NCBI RefSeq assembly: GCF_964355755.1
Contig: NC_092670.1
Location: forward strand, 6,909,001-6,973,000
DNA length: 64,000 bases
Source: Antedon mediterranea
Lineage: Eukaryota > Echinodermata > Crinoidea > Comatulida > Antedonidae
Direction of reading: 5' to 3'
Shown here: one piece after another, positions 32,463 to 44,181 of the stretch
How positions within the stretch are numbered: the first letter of the stretch is position 1
Layout: every line of letters starts with the position of its first letter
Translations under genes and position numbers: made by a program
Notes under the pieces: model-generated
Told to the model about the DNA's origin: nothing
Database searches by the model: none
What the model saw: the letters and a program-made list of their open reading frames with translations, nothing else

Positions 32463-34558
32463 AGACGTTAGTTTACGAAATACAATTTCTCCGACATCGC
32501 TCCCAGAGTCGAGCCTTGATGATAGTTCAATTGCAAGTTCTGATGACTCCGCAATGGAAAAAGACAGCCAGTCAAGTTCAGATGAAACATGCACTGGAAA
32601 CTAGTCTTACCATCTCAATGAAAGATTTCGAACCAAATTTCCTATAAATGAAGATCGTTTTTCAAAAGATTTACAAGATGCACTGTACTACAAAAAACCT
32701 CTAAATTGGAGGCAAAGGAAAGAAATATTGGACAATTTATCAGAAGAAATTTTGAAATATACATACTTTCCAAGTAGGCAGCAACGAAAATAAGTTTGTA
32801 TTGCTTTAATACAAAAGTATCCATATTTGAAAGAAAATCTAGGGAGTGGAACAGATGGATGGCAGGAGCGGATACGTGACAAAATGAAAAATGTCCGTAG
32901 AAACAAAAAATCAGAAGGCCCTTTACAACGAAATAATCCAAAACAGAATGCTCTAGAACCCCAGTTGAAGAAAGTGAGTATCTGTATTATTAACTTTAAA
33001 TAGCACAGCTATTTTGGCTATGGTAATGATCACATTCATGAATGCATCTCCTACCAATTAAAATTCACTTTCCCTTCCACTGGGAATTTTGCTGGTTCAT
33101 TTATTGAAAAAGACCTGAAGTTGGAATCTAAATACTCAAACATAAATTTATACAATTCCATTTTGTTATGATTGCCATGTAATTATCAAAATTATATTGT
33201 TTTAATTGTTATCGCTAATATTTTTACTTATTTTCTTTAATTCAATTTTCAGGCTAATAGAGGAGAAGTAAACTTTGCAATTGAAATACCAGAAGGGGAA
33301 GATGAACTAACACTGACAAAACATAAAGATGATATGAAGAAGGAAAACAAGAAAAATGTACCAAATCAAAAGCTAATAGAGCGAAGAATGGAAATCACCT
33401 ATCGTCAAAGACGTCAGTTTATAAATTTGAACCCTCCAGTTTCAGAAATTAAAGAAGAGTTCCCATGTTTATTTCAATTTGAAAGTCTAGACAATGAATT
33501 TAACCGTTTGATGGGCAGTTGTTTGCATACAAAATTTCAAAGTTCTCTGGAGAATGTAGCTACTGATATTTTGACACTTGGAAAAGCATCCAACAAAATC
33601 AGTAGTGACGATTACGGTATATTTGATCAAGTTGATACAGAAATTGTTGGAATATATTCTTCTACTCGACAATCCACAGCAGCAATACTTTTCCTACCAT
33701 ATTTGCTTGGTAATTCCCCAGATGCTTTACATAAACAATTTAAGGTACTGGACACATTGTTTGTTTTCTTTTAAATGGTGGTTTATAATAAAAATGCTGG
33801 TTTATAAACATAGAAATATGGTTTAAATAAATATTTACTACTACATATTGAAGTAAATAATATATTTATCTAGTTTAGCATGCACTGTTTACAATTTTGC
33901 TATGCCTTTAAATTGGGAAATAAATACAAATTCTATATAAAATATACTGAATACATTAAGTAAAACAAAATCTTCAACATTTAAGTTGTTTATTTATATT
34001 GCATGCATTTTATTTTAATTGCAAAAGACAATGCCTTGTAAATGCTGTGTTGAAATTTGTTTTTGTTGATTGATTTTGATTTTTGTTTTGGTCTAATATA
34101 GGATGATTGTACACTAGAGTCCATACTCAAGTCTTCAAATAAAGGTGAACTCTTTATTGCTATTGTGGGCAATATCTATAAGCCGAAATGTTATATCATT
34201 GCTGAGAAGGTAAATTTGATGGAAACAGATTCTGTGATCAATGTCATGAGTTTATTTATTTATTTATTTATTTTATATATTTAGGCAAATTGCCCAGGAT
34301 AACCATAAGCAAATTCAATCACTATCATTCTTAAAGGTGGCAATCCGTTCACGAGACAAACATATACACACAATGCTCTACATAAACAAAGTCTTTATTA
34401 CAAGTTCAGCGATGGGTATTTACTATGCTTGTAATTTGCAGTTTCAAAAACGAGCTCTGGAAACCTTGGTATTCTTTCAGAAATTTCTTTTAGAAATTAC
34501 AGACAAGATAAAGGTACCACGAAGGGTTCTTTCACTTGCTGAAAAACTTAAGAAGTAA
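32463..34558 (+). pseudogene. SAMD3-like second gene of the CACTA element
   Basis: Exons at about 32463-32973, 33253-33744, 34102-34209 and 34337-34558. The first has a Ser/Asp-rich start (SSLDDSSIASSDDS), a TAG at 32602, then LYYKKPLNWRQRKEILDNLS, TAA, QKYPYLKENLG, TDGWQERIRDKMKNVRRNKK. The second reads ANRGEVNFAIEIPEGEDE, MEITYRQRRQFIN, FPCLFQFESLDNEFNRL. The last exons give LFIAIVGNIYKPKCYIIAE and SAMGIYYACNLQFQKRALE. Proteins of this type, often named SAMD3-like, accompany animal EnSpm transposases; their job in transposition is not established. Two stops in the first exon disable this copy. Confidence 0.65.
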
Positions 34559-34599
34559 ACTAATGATGAAACATTTTTGTACCTTGACACCGTTTTAGT

Positions 34600-35145
34600 A
34601 TACTGTATTTTGCTAAATTCTGCAACATCAGTTTTATACAAATGTTAATGGAAAATGTCATTTTTATATTATATATTATATAAGAAAAATAGTGTATATT
34701 ATTTAATATAAAACAAATGTTGCAGACTTCAAAGCAGGGATTTTGTTCTCATATTTAATTTAAAAATAATTACATTTACTTACCAATTGGAATTAGCTTA
34801 ATAGTTTGTTTTAAAAAAAACAATGAACCGTTGATTCATTCATTTTGTTGATCATTTCAAAACAGATTCTGTTCAATGCCATGAGTTCAGTGATAGGTAT
34901 TTACTATCATAATACTATTCTTGTAATTTTATGTTGTGTTTTAAAGTCTACATGAAAACATACCTTGCCAAATTCTGCAACATCATTTTTATACAAAATG
35001 TTAATTAAAAATGTCATTTTTATTTGTAATTATTGAGCTGTTTATTTAATTTTAATAATAACTTAATAACATATATATTGATTTACCTTTATAAGAAAAA
35101 TAGTGTATATTATTTAATATAAAAAAGGTGTTGCAGACTTTTAGT
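34600..35145. repeat. Direct duplication in the CACTA 3' region
   Basis: AAATTCTGCAACATCA plus TTTATACAAA, and AAGAAAAATAGTGTATATTA followed by TTTAATATAAAA and GTTGCAGACTT, occur in order at about 34613-34730 and again at 34973-35130. The first unit overlaps the 3' end of the SAMD3-like gene (GTATTTACTATGCTTGTAAT at 34416 resembles 34900-34925), so a segment of about 400 bp with the last coding part was duplicated. Confidence 0.6.
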
Positions 35146-35574
35146 TGTGTTCTCGTGTATAATTATACACAAAGGATGTTATTCAGTTACTGCACTTTGT
35201 TATTTAAATTCAGGTTGTAATTAAACAGCTTTGTTGGATGTGTATATCTTGAATACATTTTTTCTACTCGTTTCTGTATTTTTTAGGAAATCCACTGTGA
35301 ACCCACATTTTGGTGTAACCAGATAACCCAGATTATGTGGTTGCTACTTTGCTGCCACCAATAACTGGTGTAATAAAACCTTTCACTAAAAAGCTGGGTA
35401 ATGTACCCCGAAAAGCTGGGTAAATTTAGTTTTCCCACGCCAGGGAAACATCCACTTTCCCAATTTTGGGTAACATTTCCCAAAGAGGAAAATAAGAGTT
35501 TACTCCACTAATTGGTGGCAGCCTGGTGGCATCCACTTTTAGGGGAAAACTAAGCATATATTTTATACAGTGTA

Positions 35575-35735
35575 GCTTTATTCAGAGGCGTATAAACATG
35601 GTCGTTATAACTTTGTATATGCTTCCAAGAAGCCCTGATCCACGCCCAGAATCTTTTAGGATTAATGGTAATATCTTTGGACAAAGCCTCTGATTACAAA
35701 GCTTTTGAAACTTGTTCTGGCCAACCTGAAATTGT
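35575..35735 (-). pseudogene. Possible LINE linker fragment next to the CACTA right end
   Basis: The minus strand reads LSKDITINPKRFWAWIRASW and continues to NDHVYTPLNKA at the CACTA border. NPKRFW followed by a basic or aromatic stretch is common between endonuclease and polymerase of LINEs. One stop lies upstream. Too short for a firm call. Confidence 0.3.
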
Positions 35736-35945
35736 CCACAACAATCCTAGTATTTAATTCTAAATACTTTCTACTTACTACTTACTACTATGAGCAAAGA
35801 AGCATGTTCCCGGGAATATAATTGAGAATATTTACAATATCATTATAATTGAGTATTACAAAATTATATAAAATTCTATTATTACTATTTATAAAAAAAA
35901 ACTGAAATAGATTCATGGTCAGATTTAAACCACTTTATCTTCTTC

Positions 35946-36383
35946 TTAACGTTTTCCGTCTTCCGACATTACGCTTTCCACAATTTGTTTCCATTTTTGT
36001 CTGTTTATGGCAGGATGGTGTGTTATTGTGTTAGTGTCTACATTTCCTTGTAAGTCTTTCTTTATTTGATTCATCAAATTATTTATGGGTCTTCCTACGG
36101 GTCGTTTTACTTTCCTGTTAGTTTCCTTCATTGTTTGTTTGATTGGGGTATCATCCGGTAATCTAATTATGTGTCCATACCATTTTAGTCTCCATCGTTT
36201 AATTCTTTTACTCCATTCTTCTTGTTTTGTTATCTCGTATATTTTCATGTAACACACTCTATCTGTTAATTTAATATTTATTATCTTTCGCAACATTTTC
36301 CTGTTATATATATCTATACTATAAACAAGTTTAATCCAGTAGTAAAACTTGATGAGCCCAACATTTGTATTAAATAATCTCAA
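35946..36383 (-). pseudogene. 3' fragment of a LINE polymerase
   Basis: 145 codons on the minus strand: NRKMLRKIINIKLTDRV, RWRLKWYGHIIRLPDDTPIKQ, VGRPINNLMNQIKKDLQ, NRQKWKQIVE. The W-x-GHxxRxPD signature with a following basic, Trp-containing end is typical of the C-terminus of APE-type LINE proteins. It resembles the end of the LINE at 49138-49857 (RWSMLGHILRMSEDTP). 5'-truncated; the reverse transcriptase core is missing. Confidence 0.7.
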
Positions 36384-37466
36384 AATCTAATATTTTATTG
36401 TTGCACTTGATCGAATGATTGCACTTATAGAGACCGTTACCTATTTAGAACGGTATCAATAAATAGCTAATTCATATTGCCTATGTTATCATTTAAATAT
36501 GGTTGTTTGCATGTCTAAAAAGCCCAACTGATTCCTGTAATATTATTAATAATAATAATATTTGCATAATAATTTTGTAGGTCTACAAAAATATGTATTC
36601 TGTGCAGATCAACGTTGTTTTTAAAAAAAATACTTGATTAATTCTCGGAAATCTAGTTTTCGGCTACGACTAGAAATTGAGTAATTGTTCATTATACCTA
36701 ATAATAGTTTTTTAATATTTCTATAGCATTCCACTTCTGAATTGTCTTTTAGTATTGGAATGTAATGCATGACTTCTTTGATCGTTGAATAAAAGTTCTA
36801 TTTTATACTTTAACAACAGCATATTGTATATATTGCTTTATATATTATGGCGCGATGGTGTAACGACCACGCATAGCAGTGGAGCATATTTTACCGTCAA
36901 AACGACGTGTTTAATCCACTGCTAGACAGTTTAACTTATGTGCATGCTGCTTATTATTATTATCAGAAGTTGCTATTTGTTTATCGTTTTTTGAAGTTTT
37001 TTGTATATTTTTCTGTAATTTTACGGCGAAGTGTTACACGGAACCTAGCCTGCGCGCCACTATCGGAGTTATAAAACAGTCCTTTGCTGGACTATGAGTA
37101 TGACTGTCAATGCCAGCCTAAATCCACGTGATTGGATACATCCCGAAAGTCATGACCTCTGAACCACGAGCGAATTTTTTTGACCAAAGTGTACAGCTGC
37201 AAACAATACACGAATACACAAGTTGTGCTTCATTTGAATACACAGTACGTGGTTTTTTTAACTACATGATGTAGCTGGTTTAGTTTTGACGCACTGTTTT
37301 GTCTTTTGTGTGGTATTTTATAGTCAGTATTGTTCCTTAAATATTCCTAGATATGTACATAAGGCTAGTATACTTAGTGAATGTAATTATGTTATCTCGT
37401 GCCACCTTTAATTAATGAATATGTTGAGACATGGAACGTAATTAACGATGATATCGTGTACCTTAA
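36384..37466. other. Gene-free stretch
   Basis: AT-rich with short TAATAA repeats near 36545-36560 and a GC-richer patch at 37020-37180. No ORF, repeat family or structured RNA recognised. Confidence 0.4.
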
Positions 37467-40408
37467 GAGCCATTGTCTGTAAAAATCAAAGATTTGGTGG
37501 CAGATGTAAAAAAAAGGATTTCTCTCAAATTTTTACCATGAATAGACATTTCAATAAAAAGCATATCTACAACATTCATTTTAATTTTTAGCCTCCGTTG
37601 CCATGACAACGGTCAATTATCCAAATTTTGATGTTTTTGCCATTTTTCACAGATTTTCTATAGTGAAAAAGTACAAACTTGTATACTTATTTTAACCAAA
37701 AATACTTACAGTATACAGTTTTTGTTTATAGCAGTGTAAACAAACATGTATTGAGTTCCATTTAATGTAGAAAAAAAATTAATTACAAAATGGAGTTTTG
37801 TTGATACCATTATTTTAAAAAGGGGTGTTTTTAAAAAATATTTTTTTTTATAAAAGTATACCTCATGAACGTACCTATAACTTCCAAAGTGGTGTTTTTA
37901 AATCAATGAGGTATTTTGATTTGATAGTCAATAGGTTTGTCAACAATAATCACGAAAAAAACACTGGGGTAAATTTCGTACATAGGTTTTGTGTTGCCAG
38001 GAAAATACGAAAAATACAAAAAATATAACAAAATATCAACAAACAAAACACATGAAACACAATTTAAATATGGCTAATCCAATAATAAAATGTATATGTG
38101 GCTTGTCATAATGCTACTAGAGTCATACGAATAGTTTAGATAAAATAGGAGAATGTGTTGCCAGGTTTATTTCAATTAATTGCCAGAAAAACAGTATTTT
38201 GCATTGAAATATTTAGTTGATGGAAAATAATGTTAAACTTGGAAATAATTGCGTCAATGGTTTTTATAAATGTTTAAATCTATTTTGTGTGAAGAGATAC
38301 AGAAAGATGTCCCAAAAAATCTGACCTTGTAAATAGGTCATTTGAGGTCCCCACTTTACTACAACTATTAATGTTTGATCAAAATTTACAAGATAGTTCA
38401 TAACAATTCTCAACAATTTTCATATTTTACCTATAGTGTTACTTTAGCAACCATTTCTATGTGTAACTAAGGAAAGTAATTTTAAAAAAACCCTGAAAAA
38501 TTGCGTTTTTATAAATACAAAGAATTGATTGCATTTGTAATTTTTCTCAATTTTACTTCTACTGCATTCCATTTATGACAAACTTGACCTTGTAAATTCA
38601 TTCATTTTGAGGTCAACATTTTACCATAGTAACTGTTTCTATGCGAAAATTTAAAAAAAATAAGGGGTTTTTCATAAATACAAAACATTTTTTCTACATA
38701 GTTTTACATTTCTACTTTTTGCCAAATTTACTTTAAATACTGAATCCTAATAATATCAGAAAGAAAGTCTTGACGAATCTGAATAAAGGTAACAAAAATG
38801 ACCTTTAGTGTTATCTTAAACCTGTTTACGTAACAAATGATATTTAAAAAAAAAAATAATATGGAGTTTCTTGGGTGGTAGACGAAAGTGGTGGTGGATG
38901 GGCATGTGGGATCTGCTTAGGTTAGCAAATAAAAGAAGTAAACAAATGAAAGAGGAGCTTCAAAATAAGAGAGGAGTAATCTGTTGCAAAGATTAAAATT
39001 CACAACGATCTGATAATTTATTCAAATTTCCAGAGGATATAACCTATAAAATGACAATAAAACTTGGAATTACAGAATCTATAATTAAAGACCCCTTCCC
39101 TGCAATTTTGGACGTTTTTTGGAAAATAATACATATATATCACTTTAAAAACATTAAACCATGTCATTTCTTGTCTTAAATGTACGTTTTATGGTAAATT
39201 ATGATAAAAAGTGAGAAACAATGCACTACCTAAGTAGCTCGCGGCGATCGACCTCTCGTGGACGGTCTTAGGCCTAGCCTAGCTAGGCTTAGTTTTGTAG
39301 GCCTAGCTGGTAAACATCGGTAACGTACGAACATCGTAAGCGAGCTATATACCTAGCCTGACGTTGTATAGTTGCTGCATTAATTGTCTTTCTAGTTTTG
39401 CCAGACTCCGTTGATACAAATTGGGGAAAACCCGGTATTTTCGCTGAAAAGTTAGGAGTCTTCCATTTGTTTTGGCCTCACGATCGATCGAAAAGTGGGC
39501 GAATTACAGGTGAAAAACAAAAATATCAATCCGCGCGCAATGCATTTTGGGATTTATAGCGGGCCGCTATAATTATTAGAATCGACTTATTTTTCACATT
39601 TTTAACCGTGTAAAGACGAAAAAAGTTATCGCAATAGGACCATATAGTATTATTTTTACATTAAATATAGTTTGTGATCTTAAATTAGATCTAAAAAACG
39701 TAGGGAATGGGGCTTTAAACATTTTTTTTTTCTCACAACACAACTACAACTTTATAAAACATTAAGAATTTTTCTGACCAATGAGTTTCAAATCAAATAA
39801 TCAAAGAAAATAAAATGTTTTTACTAATATACCATGTTTTTTTTTTTTTTATAAAAATGCCTATGTTTCTCGCAACACTGCTTGTAGATTTTAAATTTAC
39901 CCCAGTAGTTTATGTTAGAAATCAATTATTAAACATTAGTACTACCTATTTGTAATAAATCAGCTAAAAAAATACACCACTTTGGGCGTTATGGTGAAGT
40001 AAAGTTTAGTTGCATTGAACAATTTAAAAAAAGTGAAAAACACCCCTTTTTAAATAAATGGTATCTCCCAAAGTATGAAATAAAAAAAAATAAAAAAATT
40101 TGAAACAGGTACACAATGCATTGTTATTATGCATACACTAATTATTGTTTATAATTAAATGAACAAAACAAAAATATCGTTCATCAAAGTAGTACCAATA
40201 TCCATTTTAAAAAACCTTAAAAAAGGACTAAATTTGTCAATAACACAAATTTGGCCGTTGCCATGGAAATATACGTGTGAAATAAAAAATATTTCATTTT
40301 GATTTCTCTCAACACATATATAGCCATGTGCAAAATTTGAAAGAAATCCATTTTTTTTTAGTCTGCCACTCTTTTTGATATTTCTTTGATTCTTACAGAC
40401 AATGGCTC
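37467..40408. mobile_element. 2.9 kb imperfect palindrome (foldback-type DNA element)
   Basis: The ends are complementary: GAGCCATTGTCTGTAA at 37467 and its complement ending at 40408. The arms stay collinear inward for at least 400-450 bp with divergence: GGATTTCT(C/T)TCAAAT, the CCATGACAACGG/CCATGGCAACGG box, GATACCATT..TAAAAAGGGGTGTTTTT and CTGGGGTAAATTT near 37965 and 39900. The centre holds two related blocks starting TGACCTTGTAAAT (about 38323 and 38588). No ORF. A TTAA-flanked MITE sits in the right half. No clear target duplication; the superfamily is unknown. It abuts the LINE that starts at 40409. Confidence 0.72.
39089..39714. mobile_element. TTAA-flanked MITE
   Basis: 626 bp with inverted ends AGACCCCTTCCCT and the complement of AGCCCCATTCCCTACG, flanked by TTAA at 39085-39088 and 39715-39718. 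TTAA duplications occur in piggyBac and Kolobok elements; the ends do not decide between them. It is non-coding and nested in the 37467-40408 palindrome. Confidence 0.72.
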
Positions 40409-42415
40409 AAAAAACATTAAACATTGTTTTTCCAACCCGAAAAAATAATGGTTACATTAAGTGTAGAGTTGTTAATGCATATAGCCCCACTGCTGTGAGG
40501 GCAAAAAAACTAATCCCGGATTGCTAAATAAATTTTATAATGATCTTGAGAAAGCATGTTGTGTACCTGCAAAATGGGAATTGTTTGTGCTGGGTGATTT
40601 TAACGCTGTACTTGGTAAAGCTAATAATATTGGTTTTGACAACTTATCTGAACACATTGGTTCTTATGGACACGGTGTTATTAATGAAAGTGGTCAAGTT
40701 TTTTTTTAATTTTATGATGAATAATAAGCTTTTTGCCTGTAATACAGCATCCAAACATAAAATTGGCCATGTAACAACACACACAATGTATGTTAAAACC
40801 TGGGATGCTGGTAGAGTAACAAAAGAAACTAAGCCATATCATAGACAGATTGACTTCATACTTTGTAAAACTCGTTTTAAAAGTACTTTAAAAAATAGTA
40901 GGGCATATAGTGGCACCAGAACCATCAGTGATCACAAAATAGTGTGTGCTCAATTTAATCTAAATATGCGTGTACTAACTTTTAAGAAAAGTAAATATAC
41001 AATCAAGCTTAATTGTTCATTGTTATTAAATCAAGAATCACGTGATAGATATTGTAATCAAATAAAACGTGGACTTTGTAAAATGAATATTGATATTAAT
41101 AATGATCCTAATGTGTCAATGAGTAAATTGTTAACAGCAACTGTACTTTCTGCACGGAAGACAATTGGTATGACAAATAATGATAGACCTAATTATGTAC
41201 AAGACAATGAGTTGTCAAGACTCACTGTTGAAAGATCTGAGTTACGTTGTCAATTAAACTCATGCAATACCTCGAAAGATCGTAGTTTATTGCGTACGTA
41301 TATTAATAAGAAAAAAAAATGCAATTTCTAAACGGTTGAAAAACATTGAAGAAAACAAAGCAAAACAATTGATCGATAGAATCACTACTACAAATGAAAC
41401 AAAGAAAATGTTTGATTCTGTAAAATTACTCTGCACAAACAAGAAAACTAATGAAATATTTGTAACAGAAAATGACGGAAGTGCGATTTATTCAAATCAA
41501 AAGAAAGCAGAAGTCGTGAAAGATTGGTTTTGCAAACAGTTAACTGATGTCAGCATTGATCCAATAAACGCATTTGATGGTCCACCAAGAAAGTTAAACT
41601 ACCCAATAACGGTCAGTGAAGTGGCTAATGCTGCTTCCTCTTTAAACAATAATAAAGCTTGTGGACCTGACAAGATTGCACCAGAATTGTTCAAGTATGC
41701 GAGCGATGACGTCTATGTGCTTTACGCTTGCATCATTAATCAATGTTTTGAAAGAAATATACATCTGCAGAGTATAACTGAAGGTTTAATTACACTCCTG
41801 CAAAAACCTGGAAAACCGAAGGGACCATGTAAAAGTCTAAGGCCTCTTACATTGAGCAACGTTATTCGCAAAGTAATGTCGTTGATTATTTATAAACGTA
41901 TTGAGGAAAACGTTAACAATTATACAGGACCCTTCCAAAGTGCTTATAAAAGAGGTCGGAGCTGTGCTGATATTGTATGGGCGCAAAGAATATTAACATC
42001 TATAGTCAAACAAAAGAAATGGGAATTCTACAAAATGGGTTTAGACATGTCTTCTGCGTTTGATACTATTAAACGTGATACTGTGTTACGTTTACTAAGC
42101 GATGCTGGTTGTTCTGACGATGACATGCGCCTATTTAGGTTTATGTTATCAAATACCAAACTACAAGTAAAAGTTGGTGGTAAACTTTCCAGTTCGTTTG
42201 AATCTGTATTAGGTTCTTTTCAAGGCGATTGTTTATCAGGACTTTTTTTTACTATCACATTTGCTGGAGATGTGTACCAGTTAAGAGCTATGACTACTTT
42301 CAGACCTAATCCACCAATTGACATTAAATGTTTCCCGCTTGAATTCTCCTATGCTGACGATATTGACTTTCTTTCTGAACTCAAGAGCGAACTTGATAAG
42401 GTCTTGTCAATTGCT
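40409..42415 (+). pseudogene. APE-type LINE, 5' portion: endonuclease and reverse transcriptase
   Basis: Begins in the endonuclease (RVVNAYSPT, LFVLGDFNAVLGK) and continues after a shift in a T run near 40700 with HRQIDFILCK and TISDHKIV. After a shift in an A run near 41320 it gives reverse transcriptase: NNNKACGPDKIAPELF, LRPLTLSNVIRKV, FQSAYKRGRSC, LDMSSAFDTI, SFQGDCLSG, FSYADDIDFL. The catalytic YADD is intact. It is interrupted at 42415 by the L1/Tx1-like LINE and resumes at 49138. Both frameshifts are in homopolymers, so sequencing error is possible. Clade not fixed. Confidence 0.82.
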
Positions 42416-43765
42416 TTTTTTTTTTTTTTATCTTATGTGGGTTCATCCCACTTTTATTTCCATACCACTGTTCTCTTTACATATATTTTTCACTATACAC
42501 TATACATATCATTATATTTACAATGTTTGTTTAATCATCTGTATACATATACTTATTTAAAGAGTTTTATTCATTTGTTTACATATTATCACATTGATTA
42601 CATAGCTTCCTCTTTTTAAACATATTATCTGTAACACATTTTCATTAACAAGCTTATTTTTTTTCTTACATAGTTGTTTTTGATTTTTTTCATCTACCAC
42701 ATTTTCATTTAACAATGCATATTCTCTGTTATACTCATTACTTACTAAATGTTTACTGTTAACATAATATTGTTCTCATCCTTTAACATTAATATTAATA
42801 TTTTTGTTCTTTAATGTTTACAAAACCAGCAGATCCTTTTTTGCATCTATAACTTCTTAAATTTTCATTTAACTTTTTTACTTTCTTCTCTTATGTGGAT
42901 TCATTCCACTTTTTTTTTTTTACTTATTTTCTTTAAAAAAAAAAAAAAAACTATTTCCATATATTATTTTGTTTATACATACATTATCATTTAACCACAT
43001 TGATTACATAGTTTCCTCTTTTTATACATATTATCTATAACACATTTTCATTAACAAAGCTTATTTTTTCTTACATAGTTGTTTTTGGTTTTTTTTCATC
43101 TACATGCATATTTATTTCATACAATTATAATACGTTTATGTTTAATAAATCCATCCCATGGGTTTGTCCCATTTTATTTTTCTTTGGGTTTATCTATGCA
43201 AACATATTTTCATTTAAACAATGCATATTCTCGGTTATACTAATTACTTACTAACTTTTTACTGTTAACATTATATTTTCCTCATCCTTTAACATTGATT
43301 TTTTTTTATCTTTAAATGTTTACAAAATTTATTTCCAACAGATTATCCTTTTTTGCATCTACAGTATAACCCATCAAAGTTTCATTTAACTTTTTTTTTC
43401 CTATGTGGGTTCATTCAATTATTTTTTTTTACTTATTATTTATTCTATTATTTTTTTATACATACATTATCATTTAACAACATTTGTGTTTAATGATCCA
43501 TTAAAAAAATTTGACATTTTTTTTTTCTTTTTAACCATTTTATCATTTCAAAATTCCACATGCAGTAAGAATGTGCAAATTACATATATACGGTATATAC
43601 CTATAATATGAAAGCTTTGATGAAAACACTTCACCACTTAAACCTAAACCTTCTTATCCTTCATCATTTTTTTTTATCATCAATCTATAAAAATCTTTTC
43701 ACATTTTGTCTTTTTTTTTTCAAATCATCAAGGTATACATATTTACAAAATATACAGTATAGTAG

Positions 43766-43797
<32 letters not shown>

Positions 43798-44181
43798 ATA
43801 ATAGATTCATCATTCATGGTATCTCATTTACATATTTTCTTCCTTAATCTGGTTGAGCATATACAGTATACCTGCAGATTTACATATTTCTTATCTTTTT
43901 TTCAGATTTAAACATTTGTAGGAGATTGATTTTTTTTTCTTTTTCCAATAAACTTAATATCTTTACTTTATAAATACAAAATGCTCCTAAAGTGTATAAT
44001 TTATTTACGTAATTATTGTCAGTTTCAAATAAAAGTCTTTTGAAAGAAAAAACAGGAATATGTATGCTTACTGCTCTAATTATTTCGTTTATCTCTCTCC
44101 ATAAACATTTTACTGTTATGCACTCTACTAACATATGTTTATCATTCTCAATAACATTGCATGTGTCACAACATGGGGAAT
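42416..44181 (-). repeat. Internally repeated 3' region of the L1/Tx1-like LINE
   Basis: Blocks recur every few hundred bases: TATGTGG(G/A)TTCAT(C/T)CCAC at 42435 and 42893 with a shorter form at 43396; CACATTTTCATTAACAA at 42637 and 43042; TCTTACATAGTTGTTTTTG at 42664 and 43070; ATTCTC(T/G)GTTATACT at 42720 and 43228. A run of about 30 A lies near 43766-43796. This suggests stepwise duplication of 3' UTR units of roughly 400-460 bp. Confidence 0.7.

Larger units (their letters stand above)
23458..35572 (+). mobile_element. CACTA/EnSpm DNA transposon, 12.1 kb with nested insertions
   Basis: The left end CACTGTAAAAAATA at 23458 and the right end, the complement of CACTGTATAAAATAT, at 35572 are the terminal inverted repeats. 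TA flanks both (23456-23457, 35573-35574). Motifs with GGTGTAA and CTGGGTAA recur near both ends (e.g. 23486, 23541, 35311, 35365, 35393), as subterminal repeats do in this superfamily. Two rightward genes lie inside: a zinc-finger/TNP2-like transposase (26373-31778, split) and a SAMD3-like protein (32463-34558). Insertions inside: hAT at 23641, Ty3 at 27428, GACCGACA repeat at 32139. Without these the element is about 7 kb. Both genes are damaged, so the copy is not autonomous. Confidence 0.82.

Noticed and set aside
32340-32594. Minus-strand ORF rich in [13 protein letters not shown] repeats
   Set aside because: It is a translation of the GACCGACA-type tandem repeat on the reverse strand; no protein evidence.
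43608-43847. ORF ending in a long Lys run near 43770
   Set aside because: The Lys run translates an A homopolymer in the 3' region of the L1/Tx1-like LINE, on the antisense strand.
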